A DNA stretch of 64,000 nucleotides, taken from Centropus unirufus. Taxonomy: Eukaryota > Chordata > Aves > Cuculiformes > Centropidae. The stretch is taken from assembly GCA_013397695.1 (NCBI GenBank), contig VYZI01000108.1:2022112-2086111 (forward strand). Direction: 5' to 3'. This document shows positions 48,001 to 60,700 of the stretch, in pieces. Positions within the stretch are counted from its first letter, which is position 1. Each line of letters starts with the position of its first letter. Below the pieces are notes generated by a model, which saw nothing but the letters and a program-made list of their open reading frames with translations, was not told the origin of the DNA and made no database searches. The translations under genes and the position numbers were made by a program.

Positions 48001-51000
48001 GTCAAAAACATCTTTATTCAATCTGTCTGGATTGAGCCCATCCCTTCTCATTTTCCCTGTTCTGTGTTTTCAGTCAGAGCATAAGGAACACAGTCTGGCA
48101 CGCAGAGTCGTTTAGGCTGGCTCTTTTCATCTCTCTGTCCAGACTCTACATAGTAATCTAAAAATAAACAAAGGCTCTAGCCCTGATAGTGGGAAAGATA
48201 ACCTTCTCACTTTGAACCACCTCCCAGCCGGACAAGGGGTGGGTGCAGTTCAGCAGACAGAGAAGTTAGGGGAGGTGGCAGAAAGCTAGTTGTGGTCTAT
48301 GAACATCTACTCTCACAACCTCATCAAGACCTGATCAGTCACACTGCAGAGACTGGCTAAGCCCGTGGTGCCACCAAACACTGCATGTTATGAAAGAGCA
48401 GCCTCAAACTGTTCAGCTGCCTTGATGCAATCAGAACTCAAAGGCTATTCTAATAGGAGAGATGCCCAGACTGACGGCGAGCTGCACAATGCTCACAGAA
48501 ACAGCATGGTAGTTCCCTCCTGAGGTTTACTAAAACAGATCAGCTTCAGCATTATGAAAGCAAGCGCTAGTTTCTAAGTGTGGGCTCACCCAAAAAAGGG
48601 TTCTATTGAACTGACTGGCATCACATGAAGCTTTAGCCAGGCTCTGGCTCTACTAAACAGACGGAAGAGCTGGCACTGGTGATTCACCGCTCTGCTCACA
48701 AACCATCTCATCAGATGCTGCTTCTGCTACCATTAGCTTTTATAGAACCACGCTTTTTCATATTTTCTCTCTCCCCTGCTTGTACCTACGCTTATTTCAA
48801 AGCAGCCACGTGCCTGGGTAGAAAGAACTTTTCTGTGAGTTCCTATATTATTCCTTCTTAGCACTGCTGTCTGTGCTGGGAGGTACAGAAAGCCAAAGGG
48901 CCTGGCTTGCAACCCAGCAGCATGGGCTCACACAGGATGACAGGTCATAGCACAATGCGTAAGTTTCCAGTTTGGCAGACACTCACTCCAAAGGGGTTTC
49001 CAAATTTCCTCTCTAGCCTTTTGTGACAGCCTTGGATTAGTTTTGTCTGGAACAGAAGATTTATTGCCTTTGAGTCACTGTAGTTCACTTATCTGCTCTA
49101 CATCTTGAACCCAAAGTTCAGGTGGCATTTAGCTATTGCCCTTCTTATCAATTCATTGGGGAGTACCCTGGTAAGACCCTATTTCTTCCTGCTGAATGCC
49201 CATGGCTTCTTATCTGTCTTTCTTTTTCAGCTGGAGCAATCCTACCAGGTATCTCTTTCAGAAGACCAGCTTCAGTTGTGTTGGCTGTAGGAGGTTAACA
49301 GTATGGGTAGTGAGATTCACAGCACTCCTGAGGCTTCCTTTGAGCATTTCAGGCATGTTAGAACCAAAATATTGAAATAAGAACTTCCAAGTTTTTTTAG
49401 TGAGATCGGCTTGATACCCAAGGGTCTGACTGCCCTGGTGGCTTTAGCTCTGTTTTACAGACAAAGTTTAGAGAAATCTGTTTTCCCGTTGCTATTCAGA
49501 TGCTGCTGAAATCCCACCAGCATGGTCCACCCTGGGAGCAGGCTGCTTCTCCACACCCCGGGACCTGGCATGTGCCCAGATGGCAGGAGCACTGTGGGAG
49601 AGGCTGCTCTTGTGCAGTTCTCATCACTTTGAGCAGAGGTTAGTTTGCAGGATTTGGCATCTTCAGTCCCAAGCCTAGGCAATTCAACCCAGACTTAACT
49701 CTACTGCCTAACCCAATTTGGATCTAATTGTAAATGGCTCTGGACAGCCCTGGAAAGCGTGGGAGATTTTATTCTTTCTCCCTGAGAAAAGCTACTCCAA
49801 ATGCTGCGTTGTCAGGTAGCCCATATGTTTGTTTATTTGTCTGCTCACTTCCTCAGTCACTCTCTGATTAATTTCCTGATGAATAGTTATACTTGGCTTC
49901 AGTGACAGGTCCTTCTCACCAGCAGCACCGTTTGAGGACATCCAGAAGCTGCTCAGAGAGATGCATAAGCATGGGAAGGGGAAGAAGGCAATGACCTGAA
50001 GTTCTTCAACTTTCAAGGCCACCGAAGACACTGTGGGACTGTGGAGGAGTTTTCTACTGAGTCGCAAAGTGCCCCCACGCTTCAGTGTGGAGTTATCTCA
50101 GCGGCATGCACCACGCAGCGGAAGGACTGGTTTTGAGTCAGAGCTGCACAGAGCAGCTGTGTGCTTTACGTAGCTCCGTGCACGCAAGTGTGAGTCTGCC
50201 TGAGGTCAGCATTGATTACATCCATGCACGGTCATGTGGCTCACAAAAGCAGGGCACTCGCGGTGGCTGAAGATGCCATGAGTTGTGGTAATTTATTTTT
50301 TTAAACAAAGGGTTTATTTCAGGAGCTCAGTGTTTTATTTTCTGTCCTTTATGACTCATTAAGTCAGGTGAGTCCCCTCTATTATTGACTTATAGTTTTA
50401 TATTTCAAGGGCAGGTCCTAAATTGGTATTTGTATCACCTGAACACCTTCTGAGGCCAAGCTCCCTCATTTATCTCCCTGCTTAGCTAGGGATTTATCTA
50501 GCATTCATATCCATGGTAAACAAGTGCCACCTTGACAGTCAGAGCAGGAGGTTTTTGACAATTTGCTTCACGACCAGCATCTAGCTCCTGTATTCTGCAT
50601 TTGTCAATAACTATTGGTGCACTGATGGAAAAAAAAATAACTTCCACACATTTTGATTAGCATTTTTGTTTGAAAACACAACTGGAAAAGAAAAAATGTA
50701 AGAAAATTGTGAAGCTCGGGGAGTGAAAATGTCATGTGGGAAAAAGAAACATTGCCCATACACAGATGAGCTGAGATATCAAACTACTAATAAACGTTTT
50801 TTAAAAATATTACACCATTACAAAATGATAACCAAAATAGACCAGCCAACCGCTATTTCAATTTTCACATTTCCTTTCCACTTCAGAAGACGGGGGCTTC
50901 AGAGATTATATCCCCACCCTCCCCCTAAAGCACTTAATCAGAGATTTACAAAACAGCAAATCAAAGGAGACTGTGAAATTCCAACCAGAGAAGAGAACAG

Positions 51001-54000
51001 CGAGATTAAGTGGATTAGTCTACTGTACAGGAATCCAAGGAATGCAGCCTGCATGTGCTTTTGTTGTGGATTACTCAGCAGCAACATTATGGTTTTACAT
51101 CTCCCAGAAACATATGGGCATGTGCACTTGTGCAAACCAACAAGAAATAGCAGTCCCTAACAAGCCGCTTCACTGAACCGGCTGTGCTGATTTCAGCAGA
51201 TACAGCATTTTCCAGGGAGAGAAGGAGAGCATCTGAACATTTTGCTGTATCGGTTGAAAATGAAGCAGTAAAGAAGCTACTCATACCAGCAACAGCATCC
51301 GTTTAATTTGCAGGCAAAGACATTTCTCTTTAACCATTAACCAGCCCCTTCTTAGCAATCCAGTGAATCCACTCTCAATTCAGCCTCTGCAAAACTTTGA
51401 GGAAGTTGTGTCATGATCTTAGTGACTCAGGTTGGTAATGGTTTTGGTTTTGTTTTAATCTGGTGCAAAATTATGTGTGACTTTATAGCCTGTGCAGACT
51501 GTCAACAGGGGGTGGGCAGAACTACAGGAAAAAAGGAGTAAGTGATGGATAAATGAACAAACTATTACTAGCCAGAGTTAACAGTTTGTATTAGCAGAAA
51601 GTAATAAATAATTAATATAGCCCTAGGAGATATAATGCCACTGACATGGTATCTCTCGTTTGGCTCTAAATGGAACTTGAGATAACCTACTTCGAACAGT
51701 AATGTGTTCACAGTATGTGGGAATTAACTGCTCAATGTAATAAGTACTATTGAATTTCCCATCTCTGTACAGATAAAGGGCAACTGCCACCAAAAAACAC
51801 AGTAGTAACAGTAACCAAATGATAAAAAAGCAAACAAACCTGCTTTCATTACATCCTTAAAATGTTATAGGTTAAAATAATCTTAAAAGGCCTTAAAAAC
51901 AGCAATTAAATCTTTCCATTTCTGTTTCCCAAGACCGCAGCTGAGAAAACCAAAGAGGCCTAAGTGCCATACCATGCTAGCCTTGCTAATAACTCTCTGT
52001 GAAAAATCTCATTAATTCAGTCTGGCTCTTCAGATCAGCCGCTAAGACCTTGTATTGTCAGTCATCCTCTGGCCTTTTCAGGATTTCCATAGCCTAACTA
52101 GCAGAGTCTCCATGGAAACCATGCAGTCATGCTTTGCACATCCCCAGAACTTTTTGTTCCTGACAAAGCTTGAAAAATCACATGCAGCATGGAGAGTTTA
52201 ACACAGTGAACTAAACCCTGACCCTCACTTATAAATGATAAACCCCAGCATACCAGCTTTATTATAAATTATTTCCTTACAAGATACTTAGCCAAGCCCA
52301 CAAAATGCTGAACCAGACAACATAGGAGGAACACAGCTCTAGGGAGAGGAAACAAACAAACCGAAGTGAAACATGGAGTTTTGGGCTAGTTCTGCCTCCT
52401 TTGAAAGCACATAGGTACAGAAACAAGCAGAGGGCAGGAAGAGCGCTTTGAAGTTGCCTTTCCCTGAAAATGGCAGCCCTCAGAAAAGGAGTCAGCTCGC
52501 TAGTGACTGTGCACCACGACGGTGCTGATTCACTTGTCTGGCTGCACAGAGTCAGCAGGATTGGGGTCTCCGGCCCTATAATTCAGTGGTGCCCCAGGGG
52601 ACCCTGCCTGTGTCTAGGGTAGCTCTGGCCAAGCAGCTGCTGTCCCTCTCACCCGGGAGCAGGCATACAGGTCGACGGAGCAAAACTAGTACCAAAGGCA
52701 ATTACAGCACTACCCTCAAAAGAAGTTTCCCTCAGTTTGCAGCTGGGAACTGGCAGGCCTGGAGTGTGCACGCAATGAAGGGTTAGCAGATTGGCAACTT
52801 GCCCAACAGCCTGTCTGCCTTCATCCCAAGTCTGGACAGTCCCATTGTGTTCTGCTGGTATGACCAGGAGCACTGGTCACTGGTTGCATGGACCTTCCTC
52901 ATCCCCACTGATGTGTGGAGGAAGTGCTTACACCAGTAGTACTCATACCCTGAATAAATTATTGATCATAGCCAACAGAGCATGAATGAGTGGCCAGTCA
53001 CTGCTCCCAGAAATGAGTCCATAGAAAGATCCATCACATAGCCAATAGCTGGCTGTCATTTGCTCCTTGGCACTTCAAGAGCCCTGTCGCATTTTTCCCC
53101 TCTCCTCCCAAGCAGTGCTGCTAGACCATGCCTGAGGAAACCATTGCATCAGGACACCAGTGGGAGTCAGATAGGTCATATGTGGAAAAGGAGCCACTGC
53201 AAGCCAAACTTGCTTAACCGCAGTAAATTCTCAGCACTGGTGCAGATGAGCAACCGCCCGCTCGGCACAGTGTCTGGGTTTGTGAGAAAAGAAGTGACTC
53301 ATAGCTTAGGGTCATGCTGTAATCTGGGAGGACTGCCAGGGGAGGGAGGGAGCTATGCTCAGCCTGATCCATGGTGAGCTCACTCCTTACGTGGGGTGGA
53401 AGACGCAATTCACTGCGAGAGGATCAGAGAGCCCCGAGTGGGCTGAAATGGTCATTTGGAAGCTGACGGCCTTGTGCTTCCACCCCTGAGTTGCAAATAA
53501 TGAGTTTAGGATAAGGAAGTCAGCCACACATGGGACAGCTCAGGAGGTGTTTGGCACACACTGTCCCTTCGCGGTGGGATACAAAAGGTCAAAGCAGGCT
53601 TTGTTTCTATGAGGTTTCCCTAGCGTGTCACCACAATGAATGGAAAACATTTCCCCACCTTCTTCTCCCCGACTAAGAAGTGGGGCATAATCAGCAGGAA
53701 GCCTTGTGTCTCTAGGGCTTTTCAGAGGATGAGCACAGGCAATGGAGCCAGCACAGTGTGGGACATAGAGACCTGGTAAGTGCTGCCAGATCTGTCCGGG
53801 ACTGTCTGAGGCTGGCTCTGTTCAAGCTAGCAGAATTATCTTGCCACTGGTGGTCTTCAGCAAGTGGCACATACCAATGCTCTCTCTCAAACCATTCACC
53901 AGAAACGCCAACCATCTGCTTCCCTCACCATCCAAGCAGCTGCTGCTCGGCTTCAGAGCGTACAAACAGTTTAAGTACCTGTATGATGAAAACCACAGTT

Positions 54001-57000
54001 TCTCACCCTCAGGTGGACATACAGCCCCACCTTCCCTAGAGAAGACCTCACTATGTTCTGCAGGGTATTTTATAGGCCAGAGTAAGCAGATGGCATTGGG
54101 CTAGAGCAGCAACCTGAGCAGAATTATAGCCACTGTTTGGGACAACTTCCATTTATTTGTTTTCTCAGGAGGTTTGAGAGGACAAGACCTCAAGGAACAT
54201 CCTTGAGAAATGATTTTATGTAAAAGCCTCGATTCTTCCTTGTTGTGCTCTGAGATTGTACATGTATTGGTTTAAAAGCAAAAAAAAAAAGGTCTTCTTT
54301 GCATCTCTTGCAAAATATCTTATTTTCCTCAGCTTTGACTCTCTCACAGCCAGGGCCAAGAGCCTCTAGCAGCCTAGGAGCTATGGCAGCCTGAAGCACT
54401 GCCTTGAAGGTCCGAGAAATTATAAAGACTGCTTACCTGCTGAATACAGTGTGAAAAACAGCCACTCCCAAAATGGCAGGATTATTAAAATACAACAAGA
54501 AGACCACATGTGCCACTTCAAAACTCAGGAAGCTGTGGAGATGAGTAGAGAGCAGGATCTGTTGCCATAATCATCAAGGTGAAGCACGTCCCCGTGAAGG
54601 AGTGCTGGCCTCTTACCAGCCATGCCTGACTCCTGTCCCTTCTCCTGCTCCAACAGGGTGAGAGCACATCAATGGAGGTGACACCTGATCTTCCCTCCTG
54701 AATGCATTCTGTGGTGGACCCAGATGATCCACAACCCTGGATGAAGCAAGCTCACGTGGACAAGGTTGTCTTCTTTGCATCAGCTCTTCCCAGCTTCTAT
54801 GCTTTCTCTGCTATATATTAACACACTTCTCTTGGCTGTAGTCCAAAGTGGAATGAGACCCTCCTTCCACAATAATAATACCCAAAGTGACTTGCTTTCC
54901 CTTTCAGGCAGAAAAACAACTTCCCTTTGCTATGTCACTGGTCCCTCTCTCCTTGCCTGGTCCAGAACTGTGATGGTAGGTTTTACGTGCAGGCTCCTGG
55001 GTGACGGTATCGCCCAGAAGAACAGCTTTTTCTTTCTCATTAGCTCTGGGTAGAGTGAAGAAAAGATGCTTACAGGCAATGGCAAGCTGTGCTGGCATAG
55101 CCTCCAATGACACAGTAGGAGGTAGATCGGCCAAGGCTGACAATCCTGCTGCCTACTGCTCCGACTTTTCCCACGTAACTTTTCCATGTGACACTGGGAT
55201 ACTCAGCTGGTCTGCAAATGTACCTCCAAGCCCAAAATAGGGGGTCCAAGCCCATGTGCCCTGACCCTGCTACTGCACAATGCTTTTGGACAAACTGAGC
55301 TCCTGAATAAGAGCAACAAACTAGAGTGGGTTAACAGAGATTCCCGTCAGTATCTGGGGATGACAATTCATCATCCTCAGCTCCAGATCAGCAACTAAGT
55401 TAACACTAGCCAAGGTTCAACTGATGATTACAAAAAGGACAAGGGAAAGCCTGCAAGCTCAAGTTTCTGCATGAAAGTAGAATAAGCAATCCTAAGAATA
55501 AGCAAAGAGACTAAGCAAATTGTTCTAAATATAATTCTTAAGAAAAAGAAAAATAAGAAGCTCCTGCACAAAATCAGAATAACCTCATTCTATTCCTAAT
55601 CATTCCTCTGCTCTGCTACTAAAATTGTATTTGTTTTCTTGAAAATGAAGCTGCACATTTCTGACTGAAATGTGGTTCTTAGCCTGGGAGACGGCTGTAG
55701 AGTATTTGTCCTTTGCATCGGTCAAAGTAAACATGGCTGAGCACTGCAAGGAGACTTTGCTCCTCAAGAGGGGCTAGAGTGGGATGTTTCCAAATCCAGA
55801 ATGTTAGGTTTGCTTTTTGAGAAAGTGATCTGAGATTGATGGCATACCACAAAAATAGATAAAAGACCTAGGAAGGAAGCAGAGAAAACACTGAAAGTAT
55901 CCAAAAGCTTCTTGCGTTCCTAGTCTCAGCTTGCCCCTGCCCAATGTTTTCATCCCATCTGGGGACATCTCCCACAAAGATCCCCTGCCATCATCCTCAG
56001 ACCAATCATCCATGCTGGAAATTGCAAAATGCATCCAAGCAAAGGGTATGTTTGGCTGCAAGATCTCCTTGCAGAAGTCACTTTCCTGCTGTCCTGGGGC
56101 ACAGGGGAGTTGCCAGCAGACTGGACCAGTCTCAGACTCATCACCTCTGCATTCTGCTTCCATCTGAGACCATGCTCAGGCTCTGAACAACAAATCTCAC
56201 TGGTGTCTGGGCTGAGGCATTTGCACAGAAATAACATGATAGATCACATTTCTGGTAGGGACAATCCAAAGCTGCTGCATAAAACCTGTTTCTACGAGGT
56301 CTTTTATTTTCATGCAGGCCAAGTTTGGATTGTGATGGACAAAGCAAGGGAAAATGGGTCACTCCTCACATGCTCGCTGACTTAGAGCTTCCTCAGCTCT
56401 GCAACAACACTGGTTTGTTAAAATTCCTAAATACAGAAGGCAAAGTCCAAGTAGGATGCTCATAGGATTTGTACTTTTTGTGAGAATAGACTGCCACAAG
56501 GACTCGAGGTTACATATGAAAATGAAGATGGCCTATGTGGGTCATCCAGGAACACAGGTCTTTGAACACAAAGAAGAAAAAGTGAGGCAAAAATGGACAG
56601 GTGAGATGGCCACTGAGGTCCCTGTTGGAGGTCCGCAGTGAAGGACACAGGGAGACAACATAGCAGAGGTCACACAAAATCCAAATGTAAACTATGCCCC
56701 TTCATGATCTTTTCAACAAATTTAAACTAGGAACAAACACAAGCCCTGGTTCAGCAATTTTTGTTGTAGGCCTCCTGCAATTTTGATTAGCAGTAGATAC
56801 CCTCCCATCTTGCAAAAGCACAGCCTGACAGTCCTTGTAGATATGGGCAGGCTATTAACTGTTTCTGACTTCACTTTCTCCATATTGACAATGTTACTAG
56901 GAGATACTTTATCAAGCCTTTCATAAAAGTATTTATTGGTAAAGCACTGGAAGAAAAATTTATGATAGCTGTCCTCCTCCATTTCCCCCTGGAAGCAATG

Positions 57001-57419
57001 GGAGTTACCGATTTTCAAGTTAAAGTTTTATCAATGGTTATGTTCTATGAGAGTTAAATATTAGCCTAAATTGAACCAGCAGCTAAGCAAACAGATGGTA
57101 ATCTTTTAGTGACAGTATAGAAAAAAAAACCCAACAAAATAAACATGCACTTTGTCTACAGGTGTGCAACGTTTATGCTCTTCCATGAAGTTGTAACTAA
57201 ACTTTGCTGTTGGCTCCACAGTGAGTCAGCTACCATAAGATTTTGTCTGGTGGCTCCTATTTAGCTGGGAAAAAGGTTACTTGGCCTACTGAAAATTCAC
57301 CTTGAATTGTCTACTTTTTGTCCTAGTTCTGTTAGCAGTCAAAATGTGAATCGTACTTAATTTAACAAAGTCCAGTGACAGTCATGCTTGAGCCACCTGT
57401 TATGAACAAAAATCTGAGA
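45016..57419. other. Non-coding stretch of about 12.4 kb, no gene recognised
   Basis: No gene, RNA or large repeat is supported. Items seen: an A8-CCC tract at 47234-47252; a splice-like 18-base segment at 49231-49248; a 145-codon plus-strand frame at 50723-51160 without domain features and with shadow frames on both strands; an RFX-like half site at 52106-52119; and an A9-CCC tract at 57121-57144 just before the CR1. Composition varies gently between AT-rich (50.3-52.3 kb) and mixed (52.4-54.1 kb). Confidence 0.5.
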
Positions 57420-57747
57420 CCTGAAAGGAAGGTCTAACAAGGTGGGTGTTGGTCTCTTCTCCCAGGTAACAAGTGATAAGACAAGAGAAAATGGCCTCAA
57501 ATTGCACCAGAGAGGTTTAGATTGGGCATTAGGAAAAATTTCTCCACAGAAAGGGTTGTGAGGTTTTGGAACAGGCTACCCAGGGACGTTGTTGAGTCAC
57601 CATCCCTAGAGGTATTAAAAGACCTATAGATGTGGCACTTAGGGACATGGTTTAATGGCGGAGTTGGCAGTACTAGGTTAAAGGTGGGACTCGATGATCT
57701 TAAAGGTCTTTTCCAACTCAAACCGTTGTATGATTCTATGATTCTAA
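57420..57747 (+). mobile_element. CR1 LINE 3' end, best-preserved copy
   Basis: A 5'-truncated avian CR1 3' end. It shows GTGGGTGTTGGTCTCTTCTC (57442), CCAGGTAACAAGTGATAAGA, AAATGGCCTCAAATTGCACC (about 57490), GGTTTAGATTGGGCATTAGG, GGACATGGTTTAATGGCGGA, GGTGGGACTCGATGATCTTA and the terminal ATGATTCTATGATTCTA repeats at about 57730-57746. It is the least diverged CR1 in the window and probably the youngest insertion. Only the untranslated 3' end and a little flanking sequence are left, so no reverse-transcriptase part is present. Confidence 0.95.
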
Positions 57748-60700
57748 AATCTGAATAACTTCCGCTGTTACAAGGTTATTTTTTTTCTGCCTATGCCTTA
57801 GATACTTCACAGGTATTTTCATAAGAGAGAGGAGATACTCTTCACAATAGCTCCAAGGAGTGCCCGAGTCTGGCATAACACTTTGAGTCTCAAGCTCATT
57901 TCCAAGCACGTTCTGAATATACAGAGTGACAGTGAGATGGAAGATCTTCTCCATCCAGCTCAGATGCTATCCTCCACCTGCACTCAGCCTTACTAACAGT
58001 TATGTATGAAGGAAGTCTCACCTGTTATGCACACCAAGGAGACATGCTGCTGGGATACTGCTTAGTGTATCTCCAAATCATGTTTCCATAATGAAAAGGG
58101 AAAATTTCTAAACACTAGTAAAAGCATAACAGCTCAAGCCCCACAGAGTTAAAATTCAGAAGCCAAGAATTAGTTTGTAGCTGTCTAAAAATACCATTAA
58201 ACAACAGCTTTCTTGAGTCCAAGAATCTATTTGCCTCTTCTTTGAGGAAAGGCTGTAGACTACACAAAAATACCTTTCTGCTAAGTTCCTCTGTAACCAT
58301 AAAATCCACGTGCCTCCTTCTTCCAGTTGCTTGTTCCCTTCTCAGTATCAAGCTGGCTATTCAATTGGAAGATGCTGGTATGAGCTTGTATGCCAAGCAA
58401 AAGCATGGATCCAAGCTGGAGATGAATGTTAAGCATGCTCTGAGGAGGCAGTGCAGTTTATATTCTGTAGCTGGCATGTTGGTCTGAGAGATGAAAACTC
58501 GGCCTCAGCATTCAAGCTCTCACTTCCTCAGCAAATGTAGCACTAAGAAACTCTGAAGACAGGTCTATCCCTCAGCCAGAAAAGATGGTGCTCATAGATG
58601 GGGAAAGCAAAGGAAAATAAAAAGAAAAGGGAGAGGGCCCTGAAAAATCACATATTCTTCTTGCATTTCACACAGAGCAGATTTCTTGTGAGTTTCAACA
58701 CCCAGCTGCTTCCAGGAGCGGAACAGACATGCACGTGCCTGCAAAGCAAAACACAGCTGGAGAGCTAATTTTAGACCTACCAGTCTTGGCAATGTCCCTT
58801 TAACAAATGAAGAATGTATGATTTTCATGCATACATACAAATGCTGAATCCTTACAGTTAATTTAGATCGCTGTTCATGCAGTTTGGTCCAGGTACCACC
58901 AGGTGTGCCTGCTACTCTGAAGTATGCCACTTTTACCTGGATGGTAAGATTACCTCCTCCTATTCATGATGCAGTTCTGTCTTCAAAATCCAGTAAAGAA
59001 TTCCTCAAACAACCCTCAGCAGAACATAAAAGCTGGGTTTCAAAAGTATTTTCTGCTGAAACCACACTAATATTCATCCATTGTAAGGCTGCTGAGTTAT
59101 TCAGCTTTTTTGGAAGAAAGGAAATGTGGTCTTCCTCTTTTGTTCACAGGACTAAACACTACATTTAAGGAAAGAAATGATGGACAATATGTTTGTACTT
59201 AGGACTGGATTTCAGAAAGAACAAGACCATCATTTGCAGCCAAGGTTTACGAGGGAAAATATTATCTTTGTTGCAGTGAGAAGTTCTGTTTGTACTATAG
59301 ATTGAAAGAACTGTTTGGTTTTGAGTAAAAACCCAAGAATGATTTGGATTTTAAACCTTTTACCTGAGCCAGCCAGTACTGGAGTTGCCCCAGAAAATTT
59401 GCCTTTTGCTTATAAGTGGCAAACTAACTTTCATACAAAATTGGCTAAATGTTCCAGGTCAAGAGGATCTTCCCAGTCCCCCACATATGTATGCCACCAA
59501 AACAAAAACATAGACTTTATTTTCTCTATTGCCACTTGCCAGTTCATCTAACATGGGTAACACTGTTCATAACAGCATGAACAAAGGCAAGAGATTCATC
59601 AACTCATAGCTGAAACATGGAGAAAGTCCAATGACTCACCGACAAGCTGTGATCGAGAACACTAAACATTATGCAGAAAAGATAACACAGTCCCTTTTGT
59701 CTGCTCAATAGAAATTAAACTACGAAAGTGACTAGGAAATGATGGATTTTGAGGAAATGGGTAAAACCAAAAGCTAGATGTGCATTTCCTTTGTCTGCCC
59801 TGCTAGTTCCAGTTTAGGCTTGTTCCAAACATATTTATCAGATGCTTCTGTAAACTCTTCTCAGACTGCCAACTAATAATCTGCACGTCACTAAAGGTAA
59901 TCTCAAATATATCTTTCCTTTCCTTTTATATCTCCTAACACCAAAGGCATCCATCCCGTCATTTATGTGAGAAACAGGCTAGATAATTTATGGAAACAAA
60001 AATAGTCTACTGAATTGAACTAAAATGCTTCAATATGTGGCAATAATAATTAATGGAATAAATTCTGTCATCACACAGACACTGAGTTTTTTTTAAAAAA
60101 ATGTGTCCACACCCAGTGCAAATGAAAATATTAATTTCATATGAAACCACCACCCCAACAAATGAGATAAGAGAAGCAGACCCTTTTGACAATCCATCTT
60201 TTAAGAGGTTTCAGCATTAAGCAATGCCTTCATCCTTGTGCAACACTGTTACCTAATTCATTTCTAATAGATTGGACCATTTCACATAACAGCATGTCTT
60301 CATCAGGTAAAGCAATTCTTGAAATCATCTGTAGTCTGCATTACAATAAAAGTTGCATTTGAGCTCAGTTTATAGCTGAACCAAAACCAAAAAAGAAGTA
60401 AAATTATTTAATGCTGCTTCTCTGCAATTGTCATCATTAATCTAACAAATACTAAAAAATATCTCTCGTTATTACCATCTCCCCTGAGGTGCAACCTTCT
60501 AAACTTGATCCAGCCTGCAATAGGCAACATTTCTTTTGAATGGGAGTGCCAACACAGGTATGTATGCAAAACTTTCGTGCTAATCAGGTAGTCACAGACT
60601 CAAGTCAAGAAGTTTTAAAAATTTCATTTAAAAACCTGATTAGCAAACATTTACAATTTTTTTTTCCAAATTGGCAGAATGAAAACACTACGCTAAAATT

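Noticed and set aside
50723..51160. 145-codon plus-strand frame
   Set aside because: Low-similarity, basic, random-looking composition with competing frames on both strands and no promoter or splice support.
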